Shown: piece after piece, positions 30,905 to 38,247 of the stretch
Position numbering within the stretch: position 1 is the stretch's first letter
Layout of the letters: each line of letters begins with the position of its first letter
From: JAXMAO01 sp046350375
GTDB lineage: Bacteria; Planctomycetota; Phycisphaerae; UBA1845; UTPLA1
Assembly (NCBI GenBank): GCA_046350375.1
Contig: JAXMAO010000016.1
Location: 1-45,487 of the forward strand
DNA length: 45,487 bases
Direction of reading: 5' to 3'
Made by a program: the position numbers and the translations under genes
Notes under the pieces: model-generated
What the model was told of the DNA's origin: nothing
Databases searched by the model: none
The model's input: the letters and a program-made list of their open reading frames with translations, nothing else

Positions 30905-30993
30905 GCGCGCGACGCGGCACACCACGGTCCGGCCGCCACGGCTTATCCGCGGGCCGGCTCCCCATCCGCCGATCGAGGATAGACTGCCGCGGC

Positions 30994-31587
30994 ATGAACG
31001 CCGATCGCTTGCGAATCTCCCGGCTGCACCGGCTGGCGTCGCTGGTCGCGACCGTCGTGGCGTTCGGGTGCGAGTCGCGGCACCGTCCGCCACGTTCCCT
31101 GGCCGATCCCCCGCACCCCACGGCTGCCACGCACCCCGCAGCCCCGCGCGCCCCCGCGAAGATCGCCGAATTCCAGGGCGAGTACCGCTTCCTGTCGAAC
31201 TTCTGGCTCTCCGAGGTGTGGTTCGAGGGGGCGCGCTATCCGTCGGTCGAGCACGCCTACCAGGCGGCCAAGTCGCTCGATCCGGCCGAGCGCCGCCGCG
31301 TCGCGGCGCTGGCCACGCCGGCCGACGCCAAGCGGGCCGGGCGGGCGCTGTCGTTGCGGCCGGACTGGGAGCGGGCGAAGTTCGCGGTGATGGAGGCCTG
31401 CGTGCGCGACAAGTTCACCCGACATGCCGGGCTGCGGGCCAAGCTGCTGGCGACCGGCGACGCAGTTCTCGAAGAGGGCAACACCTGGGGCGATCGCGTG
31501 TGGGGCGTCTGCAACGGCGCCGGCGAGAACCGGCTTGGGAAGATTCTGATGCAGGTGCGGGCCGAGCTGCGCGCGGCCGGGCGCTAG
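30994..31587 (+). CDS. NADAR-domain lipoprotein (YbiA-like)
   Basis: This 197-aa protein's domain from about residue 56 matches the NADAR/YbiA family: KIAEFQGEYRFLSNFW, YPSVEHAYQAAKSLDP, FTRHAGLRAKLLATGD, NTWGDRVWGVCNGAGENRLG. Family members are N-glycosidases acting on riboflavin intermediates or on ADP-ribosylated guanine/NAD-related substrates and are normally cytoplasmic. Here the N-terminus (RLASLVATVVAFGC) looks like a lipoprotein signal and is followed by a Pro/His/Ala-rich linker. No start codon exists nearer the domain, so the extension is part of the protein unless the leader is degenerate. No ADP-ribosyltransferase is adjacent. Confidence 0.8.
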   Translation: MNADRLRISRLHRLASLVATVVAFGCESRHRPPRSLADPPHPTAATHPAAPRAPAKIAEFQGEYRFLSNFWLSEVWFEGARYPSVEHAYQAAKSLDPAERRRVAALATPADAKRAGRALSLRPDWERAKFAVMEACVRDKFTRHAGLRAKLLATGDAVLEEGNTWGDRVWGVCNGAGENRLGKILMQVRAELRAAGR

Positions 31588-31595
31588 CCGGCGAT

Positions 31596-31616
31596 CGCCG
31601 CCCGCAGGGCGCGGCG
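31596..31616. terminator. Possible bidirectional terminator between convergent genes
   Basis: CGCC-GCCC pairs with GGGC-(GC)-GGCG around a GCA loop, eight pairs with a 2-nt bulge. It lies in the 37-bp gap between the NADAR gene and the end of the microcompartment operon. Confidence 0.35.
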
Positions 31617-31624
31617 GCGCGCGG

Positions 31625-32296
31625 TCACCTGCAATATTTCCACACGTCGGTCATCGAGCCGAGCCCGAGGCGCTCGCGGACCTGGGCGATCTTGGTCAGC
31701 TCGTCGCGCGACAGCGAAATGACCCGCCCGAGCTGCCGCGCCACCAGCAGCACGTGCGCGGCGTGCTCGAGCTTCTCGAGCTTGTAGTAGGCGTCCGACA
31801 GCGACCGGCCCACCGTCACGCTGCCGTGGCGTTCGAGCAGCACGGCGTCGTGCTCGACGATGAGCGCGCCGATCGCCGCCGGGCCTTCGGCGCTGCCGGG
31901 CGTGGCATAGGGCGCGGTCGGAATCGTCCCCAGCGTCAGCACGACTTCGGGAATGACGCACTCGGCCATCGACACGCCGGCAAAGGTGAACGCGGTCGCG
32001 GTCGGCGGATGGGCGTGCACGACGGCCTGCACGTCCGCGCGGCGCCGGTAGACCTCCAGGTGCAGCGGCAGCTCGCTGCTGGGGCGGCGGGTGCCGGCGG
32101 TGACTCGGCCGTCGGGCGAGACGCGGACGATGTCGTCCGGCGTCAGCTCGCCCAGGTGCGTGCCGCTGGCGGTGACGAGGATGGCGTTGCCGGGCGCGCG
32201 GCACGAAAGGTTGCCGTCCGACGCCGCCACGTAGCCGCGCGCGTGCATGCGGCGGGCGATGTCGACCATCTCGTGTCGCAGTGGCCAGTCGCTCAT
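31625..32296 (-). CDS. Class II aldolase (fuculose/rhamnulose-1-phosphate aldolase-like), microcompartment-associated
   Basis: This 223-aa zinc aldolase has the phosphate-binding SDGNLSCR, the catalytic Glu in PSSELPLHLEVYRRR (E75), zinc ligands H94/H96 in AVVHAHPPTA and H157 in LLERHGSV. Relatives split L-fuculose- or L-rhamnulose-1-phosphate to DHAP and L-lactaldehyde, the step encapsulated in planctomycete-type microcompartments. Substrate is inferred from context. It is the last gene of the operon; its ATG overlaps the BMC-P stop (ATGA), and it lies next to two shell vertex genes. Confidence 0.88.
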   Translation of the reverse strand: MSDWPLRHEMVDIARRMHARGYVAASDGNLSCRAPGNAILVTASGTHLGELTPDDIVRVSPDGRVTAGTRRPSSELPLHLEVYRRRADVQAVVHAHPPTATAFTFAGVSMAECVIPEVVLTLGTIPTAPYATPGSAEGPAAIGALIVEHDAVLLERHGSVTVGRSLSDAYYKLEKLEHAAHVLLVARQLGRVISLSRDELTKIAQVRERLGLGSMTDVWKYCR

Positions 32297-32562
32297 GGCA
32301 CGTGGATGTCGTCGACGATGCCGATGATGATCGAGCGGAGCGGCGCCTGCTTGTCGCCCACCACCTGCCGCGCCGAGTTGCCTTCGTCGATCACCAGGAC
32401 GGTTTCCCCTGCGCCCGCGCCGACCGAGTCGACCGCGACCAGGTATCCGCCGTCGGGCGATCCGTCCGGGCGGATGCGGTCGACGATCAGCATTCGCCGC
32501 CCGCCGTAGAACGGGTGGTGGATGGTCGAGTAGAGCCGGCCGCGGACGACGCCGAGGATCAT
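32293..32562 (-). CDS. BMC-P shell vertex protein (EutN/CcmL family), copy 1
   Basis: This 89-aa pentamer-forming vertex protein reads MILGVVRGRLYSTIHHPFYG, then LIVDRIRPDG, LVAVDSVGAGAGETVLVIDEGNSARQV and SIIIGIVDDI, the EutN/CcmL fold. Pentamers close the 12 corners of the icosahedral shell. Its ATG overlaps the preceding BMC-P stop and its stop overlaps the aldolase start, so the three genes are coupled. Confidence 0.92.
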   Translation of the reverse strand: MILGVVRGRLYSTIHHPFYGGRRMLIVDRIRPDGSPDGGYLVAVDSVGAGAGETVLVIDEGNSARQVVGDKQAPLRSIIIGIVDDIHVP

Positions 32563-32855
32563 GCCGGGCCCCTTGCGGACGGCGCGTCGTCGCGCGGCGC
32601 GCCGTCGACGATTCCGACGATGGCGTGGTCGACCGGCACGAACCACTCGCGCAGCAGCAGCGCCGCCTCGCGCCCGCCTTCGTAGTAGACCAGCTCGCCC
32701 GGCCCGGCCATGCGCGTCGGGTCGGCACAGACCAGCGCCGCCCCCTTGGGTTGCTGGTGGCGGTCGAGCGGGCGGACCAGCAGCATCGGCACCCCGGCCA
32801 GCCCGCGATAGACGCGGCACGGCACGACGCGCCCGATGACTCGACCCAGCAGCAT
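32559..32855 (-). CDS. BMC-P shell vertex protein (EutN/CcmL family), copy 2
   Basis: This 98-aa EutN/CcmL homologue has MLLGRVIGRVVPCRVYRGLAG, LLVRPLDRHQQPKGAALVCAD and GPGELVYYEGGREAALLL, ending in an extra Pro/Ala/Arg tail. It departs from its neighbours where the usual small loop GSSAR is replaced by GREAA. An SD, AGGAGAGGG, precedes ATG 32855. Three such paralogues in one locus is typical of PVM-type microcompartments. Confidence 0.9.
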   Translation of the reverse strand: MLLGRVIGRVVPCRVYRGLAGVPMLLVRPLDRHQQPKGAALVCADPTRMAGPGELVYYEGGREAALLLREWFVPVDHAIVGIVDGAPRDDAPSARGPA

Positions 32856-32905
32856 TCCGCCCTCTCCTGCGGCGCGACGCCCGCGCCCGGTGGCTCGCAA
32901 CCGTC

Positions 32906-33478
32906 CTAGCGCGCGAAGCGCGTGGTCTGCGACAATTCGCGCAGCAGCCCGGCGTGCGCGGCCGGGATGATCTGCGGCTGCCATGTACAGCCGTGCGGAC
33001 CGACGACGCCCGTCGCCGCCGCCACGGCCGCCTGCACGTCGGCCAGCTCGCCGTCGAGGTGCACCAGCCCCTTGCCGCCCAGCCCGTCGCCCAGGCGGAC
33101 CTCGCGGATCGTTACGGCGGCCGCCTTGACCGCCGCGTCGGCCGCGTGGATGGCGGCCGGCAGCGAGCCGGTCTCGAGCACGGCCAGCGTCTCGCCTTTC
33201 GGCGCGGTGCGCTGTCCGGCGACGGCGCTCTGCACGCTCGCATGGGCGTCGGGCAGGACCACGTGATCGGCGACCGCCGCGCCGCCGACGCGCAGCCCCT
33301 CGCGATAGCTCTCCTGCACCTCGCCCACGCCGCCGGCGATGACCACCAGGTAGCGCCCGGGCTGCACCGTGCCGCCGCGGAACGACGCGATGGCGGCGCG
33401 CTTGATCATCGCGTCGCCGCTCCGCACGCCGGCGGAGATCGACGCGAATTCAATCGCGGCCAGTGCCGGGGCATTCAT
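32906..33478 (-). CDS. BMC-T shell protein, PduT-like tandem BMC domains
   Basis: This 190-aa protein has two consecutive BMC domains: ALAAIEFASISAGVRSGDAM to HVVLPDAHASV, and AVLETGSLPAAIHAADAAV to QIIPAAHAGLL. That is the unpermuted PduT-type pseudohexamer (trimer of tandem domains). PduT carries a 4Fe-4S cluster held by the Cys of its T(I/V)CPGK motif; here that position is Q39 (TVQPGRY), so no cluster is expected at that site. The start overlaps the aldehyde dehydrogenase stop by one base (TGATG). Confidence 0.9.
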   Translation of the reverse strand: MNAPALAAIEFASISAGVRSGDAMIKRAAIASFRGGTVQPGRYLVVIAGGVGEVQESYREGLRVGGAAVADHVVLPDAHASVQSAVAGQRTAPKGETLAVLETGSLPAAIHAADAAVKAAAVTIREVRLGDGLGGKGLVHLDGELADVQAAVAAATGVVGPHGCTWQPQIIPAAHAGLLRELSQTTRFAR

Positions 33479-34941
33479 CAGACGATCCGAAAATGATCGA
33501 CCAGCACGCAGCGCCGCTCGCGCGAGAAGCTGCGCGGGTCGGTCAGACCTTCGCCGGTCGGGCTGGCGATGCTGAACGAGCAGTAGCCTTCGCCGCCTTC
33601 GCCGAGCCCGGCGTAGATCGGCGCGTTCTTCACGAAGATGCTGGTGTTGATCTCGCGCGCCATGCGCGACAGGGCGTCGATGTTCCGGCTGTGCATGGCG
33701 GCCGAGTGGCCGAACCCGTGCTCGGCCTGCCGCGCCAGGTCGATCCCCTCGTCGGCGCTGCGCACCCGCGCGACGGGCATGACGGGCATCATCTGCTCGG
33801 TCCAGATGAGCGGATGGTCGACTGGCACGTCGCACACCACCAGCCGCACGCTGGCGGCGGCGCGCAGGCCGATCTTCTCGAGAATCGTCGCGGCATTCTT
33901 GCCGATCAGCTCCTTGTTCATGACTCCCGGCTTGCGCGGCCCGCGCACCTCGGAGAACACGACCCGCTCGAGCTGTTTGAGCTGCGCCGCCGAGAGCACC
34001 ACCGCGTCGTTCCGCGCCATCTCGTGCAAGAAGGCGTCGGCCACGCGCTCGACGACGAACGTCTCCTTCTCGTCGACGCAGATCACGTTGTTGTCGAACG
34101 ACGCGCCGCGCACCACGTCGTGGGCCGCCTGGGCGAGGTCGGCCGTCTCGTCGACCACCACCGGCGGATTGCCCGGCCCGGCGCAGATGGCGCGCTTGCC
34201 GCTGGTCATGGCGGCCTTCACCACCGCCGCGCCGCCCGTCACCACCAGCAGCCGCACGCCGGGGTGGCGCATCAGCTCGGTGGCCGTCTCGATGGTCGGC
34301 TCGGGAATGGCGTTGACCAGGTTGGCCGGTCCGCCGGCCGACAGGATCGCCTCGTTGAGCAGCGCCACGTTGCGGATCGACACCCGCCTGGCGTTCGGAT
34401 GGACGTTGAAGACCACGGCGTTGCCCGCCGCCAGCATGCCGATCGTGTTGCAGATGATGGTGCTGGTGGGGTTGGTCGTCGGCGTGATCGAGCCGATGAC
34501 GCCGTACGGGGCGCGCTCCAGCAGCGTCAGCCCGCGGTCGCCGGTGTAGGTGATCGGCACCAGCACCTCGGGCCCGGGTGTCTTGCTGGTCACCAGGCGG
34601 TTCTTGATGACCTTGTCCTCGGCCCGGCCGAGGCCGGTCTCGCGGGCCGCCTCATCGGCCAGCTCGGCCGCGTGCGCCAGCATGCTGCGGCGAATGGCGG
34701 CGATGATTTCGGTCCGCTTGACGAGCGTCAGCCGGCCGAACTCCACAAACGCCGCGCGGGCGGCCTGCACGGCGGCGTCGATGTTGGGGTGAATTCCGGC
34801 GGGCCAGGCCGGCAGGTCGGCGGGCGGGCGGGCGGTTGCACCTGTGGCGACGGGCGCCGCGGCCGCGGCACCTCCGCCTGAAAGGGTCGCCAGGACGCGC
34901 CGGGCGATCTCATCGACCTGTCGATCCGAAAGCCGCGACAC
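33478..34941 (-). CDS. CoA-acylating aldehyde dehydrogenase, microcompartment core enzyme (PduP-like)
   Basis: This 487-aa protein begins with a short amphipathic helix (SDRQVDEIARRVLATLSGG) and an Ala/Pro linker, the usual microcompartment encapsulation peptide. The ALDH domain follows. The catalytic Cys is C288 in SFDNNVIC. YGVIGSITPTTNPTSTIICN and GPGNPPVVVDE are typical of the PduP/EutE group, which turn aldehydes and NAD+/CoA into acyl-CoA. It would oxidise the lactaldehyde or acetaldehyde released by the two aldolases. It is the expected signature enzyme of a metabolosome. Confidence 0.95.
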   Translation of the reverse strand: MSRLSDRQVDEIARRVLATLSGGGAAAAAPVATGATARPPADLPAWPAGIHPNIDAAVQAARAAFVEFGRLTLVKRTEIIAAIRRSMLAHAAELADEAARETGLGRAEDKVIKNRLVTSKTPGPEVLVPITYTGDRGLTLLERAPYGVIGSITPTTNPTSTIICNTIGMLAAGNAVVFNVHPNARRVSIRNVALLNEAILSAGGPANLVNAIPEPTIETATELMRHPGVRLLVVTGGAAVVKAAMTSGKRAICAGPGNPPVVVDETADLAQAAHDVVRGASFDNNVICVDEKETFVVERVADAFLHEMARNDAVVLSAAQLKQLERVVFSEVRGPRKPGVMNKELIGKNAATILEKIGLRAAASVRLVVCDVPVDHPLIWTEQMMPVMPVARVRSADEGIDLARQAEHGFGHSAAMHSRNIDALSRMAREINTSIFVKNAPIYAGLGEGGEGYCSFSIASPTGEGLTDPRSFSRERRCVLVDHFRIV

Positions 34942-34988
34942 GTCGTCTCCGCGGGCCGTTCACTGTTCGGCCGCTGCTGCTGGGCCGG

Positions 34989-35276
34989 TTACTTTTTGTA
35001 CTTGCGCTCGCCCATCACGTCCCAGCTGTCGACGATGCCCATGATGACGGCGTCGCACGGGCGGTCGCGCGTCGCCTCGGTCTGGCGCGCCGAGCTGCCG
35101 GTGGCGAACAGCACCACCTCGTGCAGCCCGGCATCGACCGCGTCGACGGCCACGAGCGGGCTGCCGATCTCCTGCCCGGCCTCGTCCAGTGGACGAACAA
35201 GCAGGAACTTCAGCCCCGTCATCGAGGCTTCCTTGCGGGTCGAAACCACGCTGCCGATCACGCGTGCCAGTTGCAT
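34989..35276 (-). CDS. BMC-P shell vertex protein (EutN/CcmL family), copy 3
   Basis: This 95-aa EutN/CcmL homologue has MQLARVIGSVVSTRKEASM, KFLLVRPLDEAGQ, LVAVDAVDAGLHEVVLFATGSSARQT and DAVIMGIVDSWDV, the most canonical of the three copies. It ends in a basic KYKK tail. It is separated from the aldehyde dehydrogenase by 47 nt and from BMC-H by 118 nt, the latter spacer holding no obvious promoter. Confidence 0.93.
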   Translation of the reverse strand: MQLARVIGSVVSTRKEASMTGLKFLLVRPLDEAGQEIGSPLVAVDAVDAGLHEVVLFATGSSARQTEATRDRPCDAVIMGIVDSWDVMGERKYKK

Positions 35277-35394
35277 CGCTCGGGTTCCAAGGCGGCGCTT
35301 CGCCGGACGCCGGGCCGCGCCGCCGCACGCACCGCCGCCGCGCGACGCGAGTCGGTCGCGCCGCAACGGTGTGCAGGGTGCGGCCGGGGCCGGT

Positions 35395-35715
35395 CTAGGC
35401 CTGCCGCGGCATCTTCTTCATTTCGGCCTTGCCTTCGTCGGCCCGGCCGAGCGGCAGCGCCGCATCGACGTTCGAGTGCGGCCGCGCGATCACGTGCACC
35501 GCGACGATCTCGCCGACCCGTGCCCCGGCTGCCTGGCCGGCGTCGGTGGCCGCCTTGACCGCCGCCACGTCGCCGCGCACCAGCGCGGTCACGTATCCGC
35601 CGCCGGTCTTCTCGTAGCCGACCAGCTCGACCTTGGCGGCCTTGACCATTGCGTCGGCCGCCTCGACCATCGCCGCGAATCCGCGGCACTCGATCATGCC
35701 CAGTGCTTCAGCCAT
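35395..35715 (-). CDS. BMC-H shell hexamer protein
   Basis: This 106-aa single BMC domain reads EALGMIECRGFAAMVEAAD, VELVGYEKTGGGYVTALVRGD and VGEIVAVHVIARPHSNVD. It forms the hexagonal tiles of the shell facets. The pore loop is GGG (usually GSG in this position), giving a small neutral pore. A Lys/Glu-rich tail follows. It is the only BMC-H gene in the window, so one hexamer type or genes elsewhere must supply the facets. Confidence 0.96.
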   Translation of the reverse strand: MAEALGMIECRGFAAMVEAADAMVKAAKVELVGYEKTGGGYVTALVRGDVAAVKAATDAGQAAGARVGEIVAVHVIARPHSNVDAALPLGRADEGKAEMKKMPRQA

Positions 35716-35857
35716 GACTTTCTTGACCTTTCCTTGCGTGTATCCGCCCGCCAGCCTTGCCCCGGCCCGCGCGGCGCGCCGCGAGTCGTTCGTCGCGGCC
35801 CCGAGTTCCCAATTTCCTCAGCGCCCGGCGCCCGGCGCACCGGCGGTCGCGCCCCGG

Positions 35858-36487
35858 CTACTCGCCCTTCTTGGCCGATCGGCCGGTCACGTTCTCGATC
35901 GCCCGGGCGGCGGCCTCGGCGCCGACCACGATGTCGCGCTCCTCGCCGCCCAGATAGACCCGCCCGAAGCTGCCGAAGGCGCGAATCTCGAGCACGTTGA
36001 TCTCGGCCGCCTTCTCGGCCTCGTTGGCCGCCAGCGCGGCATAGCCCGCCGGCTCGACCTCCATGATGTAAAACGACTGCCCCGCCAGCAGCATGTTTCC
36101 GTGGCGCATGCGATTGACGAGCTGGCTCTGGTGGTCGTCTACACGCCGGATGATCTGGCTCGTGAGGATGCGCGGCTTGATGCGATCCTCCTCCTTGTGG
36201 TTCATGTGGGCCAGAATCGCCGCGCCGGCCTGGCGCACGTCGGCCTGCGAATCGCTGTGGATCTCGAGCATGCCGTAGAGCCGCTCGACGATCTGCATGC
36301 CGGGCTTGACGGGCGTGGTCTTGAGCGCGATGTCGGTCACGCGGTTGATGTCGATGCCGGGCGAGATCTCCACAAACAGCGACGCCATGCCGCTGTTGGG
36401 CAGAAAACCCTGCGCCACCGTCGCCCAGAACGAGGCGTTCTGCGGCTGCAGGGCATCCAGAAACACGTAGCAGCGTAGTTCAGCCAT
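35858..36487 (-). CDS. Divergent tandem BMC-domain protein, circularly permuted type
   Basis: This 209-aa protein has two halves that each look like a BMC domain with its last strands moved to the front. Half 1 is LRCYVFLDALQPQN (tail-type strand), then SLFVEISPGIDINRVTDIAL to ADVRQAGAAIL. Half 2 is ILTSQIIRRVDDHQSQL, then YIMEVEPAGYAALAANEAEK to FGRVYLGGEERDIVVG. Length and order fit the BMC-T group with permuted domains (as in EutL/PduB). The similarity is by eye and weak in half 1. It sits directly between the fusion enzyme and BMC-H. If right, the locus has two different BMC-T proteins, one permuted and one not. Confidence 0.68.
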   Translation of the reverse strand: MAELRCYVFLDALQPQNASFWATVAQGFLPNSGMASLFVEISPGIDINRVTDIALKTTPVKPGMQIVERLYGMLEIHSDSQADVRQAGAAILAHMNHKEEDRIKPRILTSQIIRRVDDHQSQLVNRMRHGNMLLAGQSFYIMEVEPAGYAALAANEAEKAAEINVLEIRAFGSFGRVYLGGEERDIVVGAEAAARAIENVTGRSAKKGE

Positions 36488-36510
36488 ACACCCTGTCCCG
36501 TGGTCCGCGA

Positions 36511-37929
36511 TCAGTACTTGTCGCCGCGCGGCGCGCCGGACGCGCCGCCGCCGCCGCTGACCGCCTCTTTCACGATCCGCACGCCGGCGCTGGCGCCGAT
36601 CCGCGTCGCGCCGGCCTGAATCATCTTCGCCGCGTCGTCGAAACTGCGAATGCCCCCGGCCGCCTTGACGCCCATGCCGGTGCCGGCGACCGCCTGGCTC
36701 ATCAGCGCCACGTCGTGCGCCGTCGCCCCGCCCGGACCGAAGCCGGTCGAGGTCTTTACGAAATCGGCCCGGGCGCGCTTGGCCGCCTGGCAGGCGCGCA
36801 CCTTCTCCTCGTCCGACAGCAACGCCGCCTCGATGATGACCTTGCACAGCGCGCCGCCATCTTCGCACGCCTCGACCACGGCGCGGATGTCGCGATAGAC
36901 GCCTTCGTCGTCGCGCGCCCGCAGCAGGCCGACGTTGATCACCATGTCGATCTCGCGCGCCCCCTCGCGGATGGCGCGGCGCGTCTCGAGCGCCTTGACC
37001 TCGGGCGTGTTGGCGCCCAGCGGAAAGCCCACCACGCTGCAGACCACGGCCGAGCTGCCCTTCAGCCGCTCGGCCGCCAGCCGCACAAAGCAGGGGTTCA
37101 CGCAGACCGAGGCGAAGCCGTGCTCGGCCGCCTCGGCGCACAGCCGCTCGATCTCGCCCGGGGTCGTCTCGGGCTTCAGCGCGGTGTGGTCGATGTAGGC
37201 CGCCACGTCGCGCGGAATCGGTCCGCCGCCCAGGCCCGAGCCGATCCGTCCCGCGCCCATGCCCAGCAGGCCGCGGACGGTCTCGGGATTCTGCTGCGCG
37301 CAGTGGCCGCTGCACCCGGCCCCGCAGCACGAGCAGGCCGCGCCCGGCAGCGCGCCGGCCGGGCCGAGCAGCGCGCGGATGCGTTCGACGATGCGATCGA
37401 TGTCCTGCGCGGTCAGCTCGTCCACGCGCTGTTCCTTCGGGCCGTCGGACGCCGGGCGCTGCGGCGGCGGCGCGCTCGGTTTGCCGGTCGCGCCGCGCTC
37501 GATTTCGCCGATCATCGCCACGCGGCGCAGGTGCCGCTCTTCCCTGCACGCCGTCGCCAGGAACGTCTCGACGATCTGTTCGGCCAGGCCCGGCCCGATC
37601 AGCCGCGCCCCGAGCGTGAGCACGTTGGCGTCGTTGTGCTCGCGGGCGTTGCGGGCGCTCGACAGGTCGTAGCAGAGCGCCGCCCGCACACCGGCCACCT
37701 TGTTGGCCGCCATCGCCGAGCCGATGCCCGCGCCGTCCACGATGATACCGCGCTCGGCCCGTCCGTCCGCCACCCGCGCCGCGACGGCGGCGGCGATCTT
37801 CGGATAGTCGGCCGGCTGCCGGTCGAACGTGCCGCAGTCCTCGACCGCGTGCCCGCGCCCGGCCAGCAGCGCGCGGAGCTGCTCTTTGAGCTCGAACCCG
37901 CCGTGATCGGCCCCGATTGCGATCCGCAT
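36511..37929 (-). CDS. deoC: RpiB/LacAB-type isomerase fused to deoxyribose-phosphate aldolase (DeoC)
   Basis: This 472-aa bifunctional protein has residues 1-~145 of the RpiB/LacAB sugar-phosphate isomerase fold (MRIAIGADHGGFELKEQLRA, SARNAREHNDANVLTLGARL). The position normally held by the catalytic Cys of RpiB (CGTGIG) is Asp (DGAGIG). Residues ~240-460 form DERA, with Schiff-base K392 in DFVKTSTGFG, K422 in VKAAGGIR and D328 in EIDMVINVG, so it should split deoxyribose-5-phosphate to acetaldehyde and glyceraldehyde-3-phosphate. Between them lie an amphipathic helix (ELTAQDIDRIVERIRALLG, ~171-189) resembling an encapsulation peptide, and five Cys in twelve residues (CSCCGAGCSGHC). First gene of the microcompartment locus. 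Whether the isomerase half is active is unknown. Confidence 0.9.
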   Translation of the reverse strand: MRIAIGADHGGFELKEQLRALLAGRGHAVEDCGTFDRQPADYPKIAAAVAARVADGRAERGIIVDGAGIGSAMAANKVAGVRAALCYDLSSARNAREHNDANVLTLGARLIGPGLAEQIVETFLATACREERHLRRVAMIGEIERGATGKPSAPPPQRPASDGPKEQRVDELTAQDIDRIVERIRALLGPAGALPGAACSCCGAGCSGHCAQQNPETVRGLLGMGAGRIGSGLGGGPIPRDVAAYIDHTALKPETTPGEIERLCAEAAEHGFASVCVNPCFVRLAAERLKGSSAVVCSVVGFPLGANTPEVKALETRRAIREGAREIDMVINVGLLRARDDEGVYRDIRAVVEACEDGGALCKVIIEAALLSDEEKVRACQAAKRARADFVKTSTGFGPGGATAHDVALMSQAVAGTGMGVKAAGGIRSFDDAAKMIQAGATRIGASAGVRIVKEAVSGGGGASGAPRGDKY

Positions 37930-38247
37930 GCGGCCTGCCGCCAGCGTCCAATAACCTGCGCCGCGCGGGGCGCGAATTCTGAAGCTGAAGCGGCGGGCGT
38001 GGCAATGTCAAGCCGGCGGGAACGGGCGTCCGCGAAGTCGCGCGCCCGGCGCGCAGGTCGCGCCCCGCGGCTCTTCCCGGACGGCGCCGCGCGCGCGGCG
38101 CAATCGTCGTTCCGAAAAGCGGTTGGCGCAGGTCCGCAACAGCGGCACCGCTTGAACGCGGCCGCGCGGCGCGCATAGCATCAGCACGATGCCGTCGCGC
38201 TCGGCCCGTTCGCGGCCGAAAGGCGACGCTCACGGGGGGGAATGGTC
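37930..38247. promoter_or_regulatory. Divergent intergenic region upstream of the microcompartment locus
   Basis: On the minus strand a perfect TTGACA (plus 38006-38011) lies upstream of the fusion gene, but no good -10 follows at normal spacing, so activator help or another sigma factor may be needed. On the plus strand TTGAAC (38152-38157) and CATAGC 16 nt later are a weak candidate for the lipoprotein gene. No regulator gene or operator repeat is visible. Confidence 0.4.
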
